From Metaphire vulgaris (Eukaryota; Annelida; Clitellata; Crassiclitellata; Megascolecidae), in the NCBI GenBank assembly GCA_018105865.1, contig CM030848.1:2817001-2881000 (forward strand): 64,000 nucleotides of DNA, written 5' to 3'. Under the pieces are notes generated by a model, which had not been told where the DNA came from, did no database searches, and saw nothing but the letters and a program-made list of their open reading frames with translations. The position numbers and the translations under genes are program-made. Shown piece by piece: positions 23,376-33,249 of the stretch; the first letter of the stretch is position 1, and each line of letters begins with the position of its first letter.

Positions 23376-25193
23376 AATCGTTCTGTTAGATTTAGTGACA
23401 TGCGCCAGAGAAATTCCATATCCATATAGCTTTTGTGCAAACCTCTAGTGGCTTAAACAATCATGTTGAGTTTGATCAAGTTTAATTATCACTGCAACCA
23501 TAGGCGTAAACTACTATTAGTCTTCTAGGCTCGGGCCTCCTAGTTTTTGAGAAGGGGTGGATATATAGAGGTTCCCCGCATTTTCTTCCAAGGTCACACC
23601 GGTTATTGAACTTATTTCTGCTCTTAGCAAGTTGTAACTGTCCGTCAGACTCCTTGCTTAACGATACGATTTACGCTATCAGTTATGCGTTATCTTCGAA
23701 ATGTCGTCAACTAAAGTTACTAAACTATAACTGCAAGAGAGAGGGGATTTGATAGAAAAATACAAAATAATGACTGAGAAAGTAGATGTGCCATACGATC
23801 GGTTCTTTACATTGGCACACTATAGTTGCACAAGAGGCCACAAGTGCAAATTGTTTAAGCAGAGGGTTGGTCCAAGAAATAAATTTTTTTTAGTGCAAGG
23901 GTGGTGGACAAATGGAACAGTTTGGACGAGGTGGGAGTGACAGTTGAAACAGTAAACGGATTCAAAGGCTATCTCGATAAACTAGGTTATTGAATGCAGA
24001 TGGTTACATCAGTGGTTTTCACACATGCTTACTTAGCCTCCTAAACCACTTAAAATCACATTATTATTATATTATTAATATTATACTATTTTTAAATTGA
24101 TCAGGTTGAAGTGATTGTTAGTAATCGGTATGCTAAATTTCTGGATAGTTTGTATGGTCAGTCTGTGTTTGAGAATATTAGAGACATTGAATATGTGTGT
24201 AATTTTTGCAAAACATGTAAGCCATTCGACTAAGTAAAGTTTTGTCTTTTCCTTAGGTCTAAGTTGTCTCTTTGCATCTTTGCATTGTGTTGTATTAGTC
24301 TTCTTGCTTATCTCCTTTGTTTTCTTGTTTTCGTTTGGTTTTGTGTTGGTAATTAATTGTCTTTTTAGCTGCAGTTAATGCGAAAATAAAGATATATATA
24401 TATATATATAATTCGTTAAAGACTGCTAACGAGCAACGCAAGCACCAAAAACAGTCCGTAAGTAGATCTAACGACGTAATCTTCCACAGAAGCCATACGA
24501 AGAGACACAGAACCACTCTGGGGATCGCACAGTTGACGTTCGTATTCGTAAAGGACGGCCCCTAGCGGCCATTCTGCACAAAACAGGTCAACAGACCGTG
24601 AAAGTTTCAGTCTAAACGTGTTATTGTCGTTTTAAAAGAATTAAGGTTAAAACATGAATTCACGCATACCCTCTTTTACGACCTATTGATACAAAATGCT
24701 AGAAGCGTTATGTAAGCTCAGCAGTGTCAATAAATGTCCATGCAGAATCTGTTCTGTTGACGACGCCGCCGCTGCTGTTGCTGACGACGACGATGGAAGT
24801 GAGAAGTCAGCACAAGACACATTTGGGAATATTATCAGTGGCGGATTGACATTTTTAGCAGAGATATGTTTACACCCCCTAACACCCAAACACCCACCTC
24901 CCAATTTGAGGTCGACACCCCCCCAAAAAAAGGTAATGTGACAATGGCATGCATACAAAATGCATACTAATTAGCTCCGGACACCTCCTCCCAGTTTGAG
25001 GTCGACACCCCCCCAATTCACAATCCTAGAAATATCCCCGTTTTTTAGGCGCCCGGTACACGTATTTCCATGGAAGCCAGCCGGATAATAATTCTGTAAA
25101 CCAATAGTCTACATAGTGTCGATGAGACTTTAGATTTTTCAACATCCCGGAAACATTCAGAAAAGTTACAGATTTAGAGATCAAGTGTGAAAA
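23376..25193. other. Region 3' of NTPDase gene A, no gene recognised
   Basis: The last exon of NTPDase gene A would be expected here or further left, but I could not find one. Short features only: a (TA)n run at 24391-24409, GACGACGCCGCC trinucleotide-rich sequence at 24758-24793, and two tandem CACCTCC-CAATTTGAGGTCGACACCCCCC copies (24895, 24985) probably from a miniature element. Confidence 0.4.
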
Positions 25194-25201
25194 AGTGGAG
25201 C

Positions 25202-25389
25202 CAGTGGCGTGTAGAGAGTGGCCGACGCCGGGGGCCAAGTTGTCCAAAGTACGCCCACGAGCAAAAAACGTCATCAGCCCCCAAAATGGTCTGACCAGCA
25301 AAAAAGGTCATCGGGTCAATTTTATTTTTACGCCCGCCCTGGTCTGCGCCCGGGGCCACCGCCCCACCCGCCCCCTCTACACGCTAATG
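25202..25389. mobile_element. hAT-type MITE (CAGTGGCGTG family), 188 bp
   Basis: Ends CAGTGGCGTGTAGAG...CTCTACACGCTAATG, flanked by a perfect 8-bp duplication AGTGGAGC (25194-25201, 25390-25397). Two inverted copies of the GATGACC-T-GCTTGTCA motif lie inside (about 25260 and 25291), and a direct copy follows just outside at 25396. Related to 34080-34191. Confidence 0.9.
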
Positions 25390-25688
25390 AGTGGAGCTGA
25401 CCTTATTTTGCTTGTCAAGCTTTTCAGAAAGTTCAGGTCGTTGTGACAAATATGGTTGCATGCACACGAATTTCTAAATATTTTAGACGAGAGTTTTATA
25501 TTCCGAAAATAAAGTTATTTAAAGAAAGAAATAATTCTTAAAATCATTTTTAAAATATTGTCAATAGAAAAGGTGGGCCTCTATATTTTAATCTTCCAGG
25601 TGGGGCCGGTACCGATGTACCATTTGACCCGTGGTAAATCCGCCACTGAATGTTATGAATATCATATAGACAGCGCATGTTGTCGTAC

Positions 25689-25851
25689 CTATATCAGAGT
25701 GATTAGACTTAAATGGCGCCTTCAACTGTCTTGTGTCGAATTTGAATCCGTAAGCTTTCTGGAAGAGAAGTGGCATGTACAGTCCAACGAGACACTGTTT
25801 TGACAAGTAAGACGCACTGATGTTTAGCCGGCTCGCAAGCTCATTAATTGG
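25689..25851 (-). CDS. NTPDase gene A, fifth exon (CLVGLY...YGF region)
   Basis: 163 bp, acceptor CTCTTTTCAG| and donor ATAG|GTACGA on the minus strand, phase 0 in and 1 out. It encodes PINELASRLNISASYLSKQC followed by LVGLYMPLLFQKAYGFKFDT. This matches the GDA1/CD39 region 'C....YI..LL..GYGF' that precedes the last apyrase conserved region. Compared with the equivalent gene B exon (50808-50973) it is one codon shorter. The final exon, with the W-x-L-G motif and any C-terminal membrane helix, was not found to its left. Confidence 0.88.
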
Positions 25852-26339
25852 CTGAAAAGAGATCAAAAACTCTATGCATTAAATATATTAAATGACCACT
25901 TTTCTTTTTGTCGGTTCGTCCAATTTTGATCAGCATTGTCAGGGCGAACATATCAGTTAATATTAAAAAGTGGGCTACTCTGTGAAAGAACGAGGTAGAT
26001 GTAGATGTTTAACTTTCAACCAAGTTCCAAGATTGAAAACGTTGAACAAGGCTCATTACACAAATTGTTGCGATGGCAAATCCGGATTATTATTCGTTCA
26101 ACTGCACAATTTTCGACAGAAAATTAGCAATATAAACCCTGTTGTGGACGTCCAAAAAGTGCGCTACGATTGGAGTCTTGAGGTCTAGGAAAGTGTGACA
26201 GTTTTTTGACCGGGAGGGGGGGGTTAAAGATCACTGTCGTCACACTTTCCGTACATTTAAACTTTAAATATGCGGTGATATTTTACTTTATGAACCAATA
26301 GATGTATTCTAATAGAAGATGTCCCTGGTGTATAGAAAT

Positions 26340-26742
26340 CATGGGCGTAAAACACGGGGGGCGGTGGGGGACGGTCCCCCCGAATAATTAGTTGGCGGGG
26401 GACAGAGTATCGATTATCCCCCAATGTTTTGGACTATATGATAACAAAATTTCTATCCTACCCCATGATGGTGTTATGATGTTGATGCCAGAATTACGCC
26501 AAATCCGCATTTTTTCATTTCGGATGACCTTTTTTGCTTGTCAGGGTATTTGGAGGGGGAAAATATAAAAATATCAAGAGGATGACCTTTTTTGTTTGTC
26601 AAGACGTATTTCATGGGCGATTTTAAGTCCCCACCATAATATGCAATGTTCCCCATAATGGAGGAGGATTTTTATATTTCTGGGGGTCAACTTTTGAAAA
26701 GTTATTCTATCCCCCAATGTTGACGCCAGGTTTACGCCACTG
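26340..26742. mobile_element. hAT-type MITE (GGCGTAAA family), 403 bp
   Basis: Ends CATGGGCGTAAAACACGG and CCAGGTTTACGCCACTG, flanked by ATAGAAAT (26332-26339) and ATAGTAAT (26743-26750), a 7/8 duplication. The interior has C- or G-homopolymers and two GATGACC-T-GCTTGTCA motifs (26523, 26581). It lies between exons 5 and 4 of NTPDase gene A. Confidence 0.88.
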
Positions 26743-26879
26743 ATAGTAATTGTATCATGTTAGGTACTTGAAATTTTAAATCTCTATTACATTCGACATA
26801 ATTGCCGGAAGTTGAATATCTGTTTCGCTGCTGAAAATATTGAACGAGAAATTCGAATTTTTTAAACAGAAAACCTGCG

Positions 26880-27014
26880 TGGCGTAATTTATGGACGACG
26901 ATTTAGGGGAAGTCCAAGATTTGTGACGTTCTTTAAGGGGGTCCGAGATTTGTGGCAGGTTGTGACGGGGGATAAAAACTATCGAAAATAGCGTGACGTA
27001 CATTATGGTCGGCC
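26880..27014. mobile_element. Miniature element related to 50149-50510
   Basis: The left end GCGTGGCGTAATTTATGGAC GACG and right end GCGTGACGTACATTATGGTC GG share the (G)TCGTCCATAAATKACGTAACGC signature of the 50.1-kb element. Left and right copies are here arranged as approximate direct blocks, suggesting rearrangement. Confidence 0.5.
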
Positions 27015-27100
27015 CCTTGCTAGCGTGACATCATTGTAAGTCTCTGAAGCGACCATAGACTGATTCAGGCGCATAATGGCATTAAAGAAGTGTTACGATT

Positions 27101-27160
27101 GATTGATTGGTTGACTGATTGATTGGTTGATTGATTGATCGATCGATCGATTGATTAAAT
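27101..27160. repeat. (ATTG)n/(ATCG)n microsatellite
   Basis: Imperfect GATTGATTG tetranucleotide run with a GATCGATCGATC core. Confidence 0.85.
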
Positions 27161-27205
27161 TCGGCGTATATCACTGTCTAGTAGATCGGATAAAAGGGTT
27201 CTTAC

Positions 27206-27501
27206 CGTTCTACAAAAATCGTTGGCCAAAGTCTTTAAGTCGTGAAGGGCGAAACCTCCGTCTTCTTTCACGACCTTCATGCTCTCCAGAGAATGGAGAA
27301 AAGCGCCCATGACGATGAAGTCCGTGTTAGAGTGAATGGTTGGCTGGTAGGTAGTTCCTATGGCGCATGGTTTTGGATTGCATCGCCAAGTCTCGAGAGG
27401 CGTGTAAATCAGGCTGTCGAGCAGTTTCACACACTGCTCGGGATTCCCTTGACCGACGAATGTTATGCTTTTGCCATTAGTCGGAGAAGTGGCAGAATCG
27501 C
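27206..27501 (-). CDS. NTPDase gene A, fourth exon (cysteine-rich, IYQP region)
   Basis: 296 bp on the minus strand, acceptor ATCTTCAG| and donor GAACG|GTAAGA; phase 1 in, 0 out. It encodes GDSATSPTNGKSITFVGQGN, then PEQCVKLLDSLIYTPLETWR, CNPKPCAIGTTYQPTIHS and ...FIVMGAFLHSLESMKV. This corresponds to the GDA1/CD39 segment 'F.G.G....C..', with conserved disulphide cysteines and the (V/I)YQP box, before the C-terminal region. The gene B counterpart (52513-52808) has exactly the same length and phases. Confidence 0.9.
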
Positions 27502-27921
27502 CTGAAGATGGTACAACCGATCACCAAGGATTAACGGACACCAGGTTAGCAGATCACTTAGCCTAATGGACTAATTTCTACAGCGCCATTTCGATTATTA
27601 CGCGCTGAAAGCAGTCGATGGCCGCGATGAAAAAGACATGTGTTCATGTATCTCGATGTTAATTTCGATGTTATATTGGCTATAACTTATAGTATAAGGA
27701 CGCTTTAACTACTAATCAGCCAGTGAAGTCCGAAGGTAAAATAAAAACAAGAATGTACTGAAAAGGCATGTAGCTGCAATTCTAAAGATAGACGAAAAAC
27801 ATATTAAACAACAATTACGTTTGCAATCAATAAAAAGCCGTGGAACCATAAACATTTGCCACAATCTACAGTGTAGTATGCTTCTTAGCAGTGGACGTTT
27901 AACGGTCAGTATACGACTTAC

Positions 27922-28182
27922 CATTCAACATACATGGATTCTCGAAAGTAGTCCGATTCTGAGCTAATGATCCGGCATCCTCGACGACTTTTCTTCTGAT
28001 CCAATTATCAACTTCCTCTTGTCCGTAGATCAGGTAACTGTGGACGTACACACTGTAAATGACGCCGGCAATCCTGACCGGGAATTTGTTTGCCAGGATA
28101 TTTCTTGCTGCAGGGACGAAGGCAATCTGAGTGGACGCACCGCCCAACTCTAAGATGCCTCGCGTTTTCAAGCTCCTGGTCC
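27922..28182 (-). CDS. NTPDase gene A, third exon (ACR4)
   Basis: 261 bp, acceptor CTGTTTTAG| and donor AATG|GTAAGT, phase 1 in and out. It encodes TRSLKTRGILELGGASTQIA FVP..., with ACR4 (LGGASTQIAF). The glycine and the S/Q residues of this motif take part in phosphate and metal-water positioning in ecto-NTPDases. Next comes VYVHSYLIYGQEEVDNWIRR, matching the 'Y.l.t.sfl.yG...a' block, and then ENPCMLNG. Join phases agree with exons at 30160 and 27206. Confidence 0.93.
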
Positions 28183-28404
28183 CTAAAACAGCAAGAATGT
28201 GTTGCTAGGCTATCACTCGCTTACTTAGGTTGGGTAACGCCTTCGAGTCAAATAGGGACACGAAGCTAGATCAGCAATTTATGAAATTAACATTGATTTA
28301 TGCTTAAAAATAGAACGGAAACCCGCCCTAAATAGTCCTTTCAAATGTCAAATCGAGCGCAGAGTTAGGCCTACGGCTTTACGTAGAGCGCAGTCACACC
28401 AAAG

Positions 28405-28644
28405 CAGTGCGTCAGTGCTTCCCAACCTGTGTGCCGCGACACACAAGTGTGCCGCAGAAACTGTATGTGTGCCGCGGCAAAATGTTGGAAAAGTATTTTT
28501 TCTTAGACCTTTTTTGCTTGTCAGCTTCGGGAAAGGAAGAGATCGCGATCACAGATGAGTGTTTTTGCTTTTCGGCTACAGTGTGCCGTTGACTGTATGC
28601 TTCTTAGGTAGTGTGCCGTGGCTGGAAAAAGCTTGGAAGCACTG
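28405..28644. mobile_element. hAT-type MITE (CAGTGCTTCC family), 240 bp
   Basis: The left part reads CAGTGCGTCAGTGCTTCCCA and the right end GCTTGGAAGCACTG, with flanking CACCAAAG (28397-28404) and CACCAGAG (28645-28652), a 7/8 duplication. The interior has multiple GTGTGCCG(C/T)G units and one GACC-T-GCTTGTCA motif (28504). It lies in the intron between ACR3 and ACR4 exons. Confidence 0.82.
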
Positions 28645-28689
28645 CACCAGAGACTAGATTCGACTGTACGTTGCGTCTCTAATACAATA

Positions 28690-29262
28690 CGCGCATGGGG
28701 CTTAATACGTATGAGGGGCCCTGGCGGGCGATGAAAAAATAGTTTGTTGCTTGATTTTCGATTTTTGATGCTCAAAAGTCTGACAAAAAAGGTCATCACC
28801 GCTTCTATGGTGCTTGATTTTTCATTTTGTCCTCCAAAAGCAAGATAAGCAAAAAAAATAAAAAGGTCATCACCGCATCACCGCTTTCTCATTTTGGTGC
28901 TACTTTTTTACTTTTTAACAAATGCCTAAATGCCCAAATGCGCACAAACTACTTCAAACGGCACTGCCATGGTTCCCTACTAATATACGCCCACAGAAAT
29001 TTTTCCAGGGTGACTGGAACACAATAGTCACAGTTAATGTTTTAGCAAGGTTATCAAATGCAAAATTTGACAATATTAAAAGATTCTCAGAATGCCGGGT
29101 AAAATCCAAACAAAATCAGGTACTGTTTTGCTTTAATTAAGCAGTATTTTACTTAGAAAATATTTGTCAACTGCCAATATATAGTTAGTTACAAAAATAT
29201 ATTTGCATTTTCAAAAGGAGGGGCAAGGGCCCCTCTTGATTCAATGCATGGACGCCCATGGT
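28690..29262. mobile_element. Probable miniature element with GGGGCCCT ends
   Basis: CATGGGGCTTAATACGTATG followed by AGGGGCCCTGGCGG at the left is echoed in inverted form by AGGGGCAAGGGCCCCT...GCATGGACGCCCATG at the right. It carries two inverted copies of the GATGACC-T-GCTTGTCA motif (28780, 28844). Exact ends and target duplication are not resolved. Confidence 0.45.
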
Positions 29263-29355
29263 TTGTACCATCGTTTGTCATTGTCACTGACTTCTTGACT
29301 TTGAAAATCGATTCTTTATCTGACCAGAAATGTTCATTCCGAAGTACATTATATT

Positions 29356-30147
29356 AGGGCCGCCGAGAGAGGGGGCAGGGGGCAAATGCACAGGGGCCCG
29401 GCGGTCTGGAGGGAGCCCGGGCCAATGATGAATATGCATAATTAACAATAATACCAATAATAACACTAAAGCAAAAGGGCCCGGCGAGTAAAAGGGGGGC
29501 CCGGACCTGAGGACATCAAAAGCATCAAAAGGAACAGTGTGAACAGGGGCGTCATTTGGGGGAGAGGCAGGCGGGCCTCCCCCCAAGTAAAATGAAGAAA
29601 TAACGTATTAAATAGATAAATAAATGTGAAATGTGCAAAAAATCGCCAAAATTGTCCAAACATTTTAAAATTTGCCAAAATTGATCCCAAAATTGCTCAA
29701 AATTTGCCCATAATTGCTCAAAATTTGCCCATGATTGCTCAAAATTTGCCCATAATTGCTCAAAATTTGCCCATAATTGCTCAAAATTTGCCCATAATTG
29801 CTCAAAATTTGCCCATAATTGCTCAAAATTTGCCCATAATTGCTCAAAATTTGCCCATAATTGCTCAAAATTTGCCCATAATTTGCCAAAATTTGGCCAA
29901 ATTTGGTCAAAAATTATCTCGCCCCAAAGAAAAGTGTGAAATCACTGACGCTACTGAATGTGAAAAAGAGCGACAAGAAAAAAGGTCGTCACTAGTTTTA
30001 GAAAGTTGCAACATATGACATCGTGTCGGTTAATTTGAGTTAAACCAATGACAAGCAAAAAAAAGGGTCGTCAGCAATTTTTAAAATTTTTTCGGGGCCC
30101 GCCCGCCATTCTGCACAGGGGCCCGGAATTTCTCTCGGCGGGCCTGC
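29356..30147. mobile_element. Inverted-repeat element beside NTPDase exon 2
   Basis: About 790 bp with ends AGGGCCGCCGAGAGAG and CTCTCGGCGGGCCTGC and a perfect 8-bp flanking duplication ATTATATT (29348-29355, 30148-30155). It contains a 21-bp minisatellite (29690-29890), a nested-looking CAGGGGCGTCATTTGGGG segment (29544), and two inverted GATGACC-T-GCTTGTCA motifs (29972, 30050). It is inserted in the intron a few bases from the splice donor of the ACR3 exon. Confidence 0.85.
29690..29890. repeat. 21-bp minisatellite, about nine copies
   Basis: The unit AATTTGCCCATAATTGCTCAA is repeated head to tail with almost no divergence (TTGCCCAT recurs every 21 bp from 29704 to 29872). Because 21 is divisible by three, long repetitive ORFs appear on both strands; they are artefacts. 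Confidence 0.95.
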
Positions 30148-30159
30148 ATTATATTATAC

Positions 30160-30348
30160 CATTAGTAGTGAAGACTTTTGATAGGTAATTAGCGGCGATC
30201 CAGGCGAATATTCCCTCCTCTTCTCCCGAAAGAATTCTCGCGTTTTCCGACGATTTATACCGGTACGGATTGATCGTCGGGTCCGAGAGAAGTGAATCAA
30301 TATACCTCGTTGCATTGTTAGCCTTGTCCTCCAGTAGCATCCTCATTC
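30160..30348 (-). CDS. NTPDase gene A, second exon (ACR3)
   Basis: 189 bp, acceptor TTTGCTTAG| and donor AATG|GTATAA on the minus strand, phase 1 in and out. It begins GMRMLLEDKANNATRYIDSL, completing ATAG-MR from the upstream exon, and contains ARILSGEEEGIFAWIAANYL. This is ACR3 with the EEEG block holding the catalytic-base glutamate of the GDA1/CD39 family. The 5' boundary falls exactly at the family's ATAGMRLL box, so no exon seems to be missing between it and 35757. Confidence 0.93.
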
Positions 30349-31200
30349 CTAAGCAAACATTGTCCAACACGTGAATTGCAGAATAATTGCTGGGCCCCCT
30401 ATAGGCGGCAAGCGTTACAATTTACTCCCCAAAGCGAAGCCGACTGATTTGATATTCAGAATCGAGAAGGTGCATGCACAATTTTAGACAAATTGTGGGC
30501 TTTTGCAGCCAATTTTTTAGTTGCAAAATTAATGTTGTTATGTTGTCCGACATCCACATCTTCATTTTGTCAATCGTTGTTACCTTTCAGAAATGTCACG
30601 TGACTGAAATACTTTCTTTTCCCTTCTTGTCGTAACTCTTGAGCAACATTATAGCAACATTCATAGGACTATAGACCTACAATATGTTCTCACTGTTGCA
30701 ATAATTTCTACATTTCTATATGCTACAAGATATTGGTAGGTAAATAATCCAACAGTAAGGGAGTAAAAAATTCTACTTGTGGAACAAAAAAATGACTCGT
30801 ACCTTAATTTTTTGGCAAAAAAGTCATACAGGCCCTACTGCAGTACGATGCACTCAATTTCATGCTGATCTGTAAAACACTGACATTAGTCGTTTGCAGT
30901 ATTCGTCTGGCACTTTTATCAGGTTACGTCGTTTACTGATAGGGATCCTCTTAACTAGAGTAAATGACCTTGGAAAAATTGCCAAATTAAGCGCTTGCAT
31001 GCGCGGTCGATTGGCAAAATTAATGGCCTGTCCTCTTTCTTGCTGAAACTTCAAACGGCGCTTGTTCACACTCGGCGCCAAACACACACTTGATGATAGC
31101 AACACAAATAACTGAGTAAGGGTCTATTGAGGCACTGGACCATAAATCATTTCCTAGACCTAAATTCCAGAGATCTGAGGCGAATTACCAGACCGCATTG
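30349..31200. other. Intron of NTPDase gene A, nothing recognised
   Basis: The intron continues to the ACR1/2 exon. I see no element end or exon in this stretch. The 81-codon ORF at 30860-31105 (minus) has no recognisable features. Confidence 0.4.
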
Positions 31201-31229
31201 ATGATAACACAATAAGTGAAATGATTCCA

Positions 31230-31275
31230 CACACACACACACACACACACGCACGCACACACACACACACAAGCA
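31230..31275. repeat. (CA)n microsatellite
   Basis: CACACA run with CACGCACG interruptions. Confidence 0.92.
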
Positions 31276-31397
31276 CCCACAGAGGGGCCTATACACCCAC
31301 ACCCACACACGTGACTATTGATGATTTGTTAACAGACATCCTATTGGCTGTAATTATCTCCATTAGTAAATTTAAGATACATTTAAGATACATTTTC

Positions 31398-31569
31398 GAA
31401 ATATGCGCCCGGAACCCCCTTTTACTCGTCGGGCCTTTTTGTATAGTCTATCACACGGCGACCTCCTTTTTGAGTCGTTACTGTTGATATTACACATTTA
31501 TCATCGGCCCGGGCACCCTTCAGGCCGCCGGGCCCCTGTGCACTTGCCCCTGCTCCCCTCTCGGCGGCC
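31398..31569. mobile_element. Half-copy of the 29.4-kb inverted-repeat element
   Basis: GCGCCCGGAACCCCCTTTTA CTCGTCGGGCC, CATCGGCCCGGGCA.CCTTCAGGCCGCCGGGCCCCTGTGCA and CTCCCCTCTCGGCGGCC match, in reverse complement, the first 130 bp of the element at 29356. The right edge is cut by the 5S-like SINE. Confidence 0.7.
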
Positions 31570-31990
31570 TTGGAACACCGAAGTTAAGCAACGTCGAGCG
31601 CGTTTAGTACTTTGATGGGTAACCATCTCGGGACCTAGTCGTGGTGCCGGCGGCCAACTAAGCCGTTCATCGCTTAGGCGTCGATAAATTGGTAGCAGCG
31701 CTAAGCTGCGAAGGTAAAACGCAGGTATAACGAAAATAATGGCAACCTACTCTAGATTAATGGCGTAAGCCACCTGCATCGCTGATCCATATTCAGTAAT
31801 CTGTAGTGGTCAAGGTTGTAGATCCAAGTAGGCAGTTGACGATTCTCACGAAGCTCCCCAAACTCCCTAGTCGGATCAGGAAGGTACCACGATTACGGCA
31901 GAAGGTCTGCAGTAATCGTGGTACCCCCTATTCTGGAATCCTGACCAAGCTAGTGTTGAGAATATCGATACTTTTTCAGAGAATTACATT
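31570..31990 (+). mobile_element. 5S-rRNA-derived SINE (SINE3-like)
   Basis: 31572-31650 reads ACACCGAAGTTAAGCAACGT CGAGC, then TTAGTACTTTGATGGGTAACC and GGGACC..GTGGTGCCGG. This is a clear derivative of the central and 3' part of eukaryotic 5S rRNA, including the A-box and C-box promoter regions. The first ~45 nt of 5S rRNA are missing. A non-5S body follows with a 14-bp perfect hairpin at 31883-31896/31912-31925. Family name SINE3 is by analogy. Confidence 0.75.
31883..31925. repeat. Perfect 14-bp hairpin
   Basis: GGTACCACGATTAC and GTAATCGTGGTACC are separated by 15 bases (GGCAGAAGGTCTGCA, itself partly palindromic). It lies in the 3' half of the 5S-derived SINE. Confidence 0.9.
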
Positions 31991-32008
31991 ATTAAATGTA
32001 GACTATTG

Positions 32009-32711
32009 CAGCGGTTCCCAACCGGTGGTACATTTACCCCTAGGGGTACATCAGCTGTTTCCAGGGGCACGCTAAAATTGCTAAAATAGTAAATAATTGT
32101 TTGGGAATTTCGTTTTAAAATGTTAAATATTGCCATCTCTACGGCAGCTCAATACAACGGCGGCTGAATAACAGATATGAGGCTACAAATAAAAGCTCTA
32201 TAATAATACACATGTCCTGATGCGTATTAATGATCACATGCACAATTAATGACTTCCGTTTCTGATAGCACATGCTAAGTGAACTAATAAACTTTAAAAA
32301 GTACCTACAGCTGTGTGAAAAAGTCCTGCACGTTTATAGGATTTTGGGATTTTTGTTTTTTATGAATATCTGAATAACCATTAATGATATAGGATATGCA
32401 AATCTCAATATATATCAACGGGTATTGATGTTTTTGGTAAAGAATTTGCTAATTATTGTGTGATTGCCTTATGGATCCTCACAACAAAATTTTCGCGAGG
32501 AGCGTGAAACGTGAAACGTGCAGGACTTTTTCACACAGCTGTAATATCTACATTTCTACATTAAACATATCAAATTTCGGAAGTTGATGAATATATTTTT
32601 TGAAAGAAATAACTGGAAAAAGTGTTGTTTTTGGTCGGCCCTGGGTTGGGGGTACAAGCGGCGATTTTGTTTTCGCTGGGGTACAATTTTAAAAAAGGTT
32701 GCGAACCCCTG
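32009..32711. mobile_element. hAT-type element, 703 bp, host of a nested MITE
   Basis: Ends CAGCGGTTCCCAACC and GGTTGCGAACCCCTG are inverted repeats. Flanks GACTATTG (32001-32008) and GCCTATTG (32712-32719) match at 7/8. Inner ends also match (GGGGTACA). The ends are typical of hAT non-autonomous elements. It is split by the mariner-type MITE at 32308-32541. Confidence 0.9.
32308..32541. mobile_element. Tc1/mariner-type MITE nested in hAT element
   Basis: 234 bp with perfect terminal inverted repeats of at least 26 bp beginning CAGCTGTGTGAAAAAGTCCT and flanked by TA on both sides (32306-32307, 32542-32543). Non-coding. Near-perfect ends suggest the youngest insertion in this cluster. Confidence 0.95.
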
Positions 32712-32724
32712 GCCTATTGTAATG

Positions 32725-33015
32725 TAGTGGGACAGGAAGTTAGCAGAGTGGTAACAACGTTGGACGATAGAGCAGGTAGTTGCTGGTTCGAGACACGCAG
32801 GAGCCCTAAAGTTAACTCAATATTACTCGATAGAGGCGGTGGTAAACTGAGGAGCAGTGATAAAACGATGCGATAAGTCAAACAGGTACGCTACGCGTGC
32901 ACTATCCCGTTATCCGTGGTATTGCACGCCTGGCTGAGGGCTATAGCAACAGAGATCAGCGCTGCCCTGAGAGCCCGTGAGGCTCGAGGAAGACTTTGAC
33001 TTATTCGATTGCAAT
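32725..33015 (+). mobile_element. tRNA-derived SINE
   Basis: The head reads AAGTTAGCAGAGTGGTAACA (box A-like) and, 35 bp later, GGTTCGAGACAC (box B-like), spaced as in a tRNA gene. It lacks a foldable complete tRNA. A non-tRNA body follows to about 33015 (TTGACTTATTCGATTG). A truncated head of the same SINE is at 34222-34257. Confidence 0.75.
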
Positions 33016-33249
33016 GTAGTGCAATGTAGCATTTTCATAGCGACCCTTATGTACCTAGTCATATATCTTTACATACAGTATCTACTCATCAGCCCAGTAA
33101 TACACCAAATAAAATATGAATATTCATGATATAACTTATTTCCTTTGTGTCCTTTATTTTCTTCAAGCATCATCATCGTTCACGTTTTGTCACAGTACTT
33201 AAGTACGTCGACCTCATATAGACATTCCATTCTTTAATCAAGTATCCGT

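Noticed and set aside
25026..25301. Minus-strand ORF as the missing last NTPDase exon
   Set aside because: It contains YWFTELLSGWLPWKY but no W-x-L-G box, no suitable acceptor in phase 1, and overlaps a MITE.
29690..29890. Regular 21-bp repeats resembling a CRISPR array
   Set aside because: There are no unique spacers; units are contiguous and the context is an animal intron. It is a minisatellite.
31570..31650. Functional 5S rRNA gene
   Set aside because: The 5' third is missing and a SINE-like body follows; it is a derived repeat.
32740..32815. Genuine tRNA gene
   Set aside because: Box A and box B are present but no cloverleaf can be formed with a proper acceptor stem, and a truncated second copy exists at 34222.
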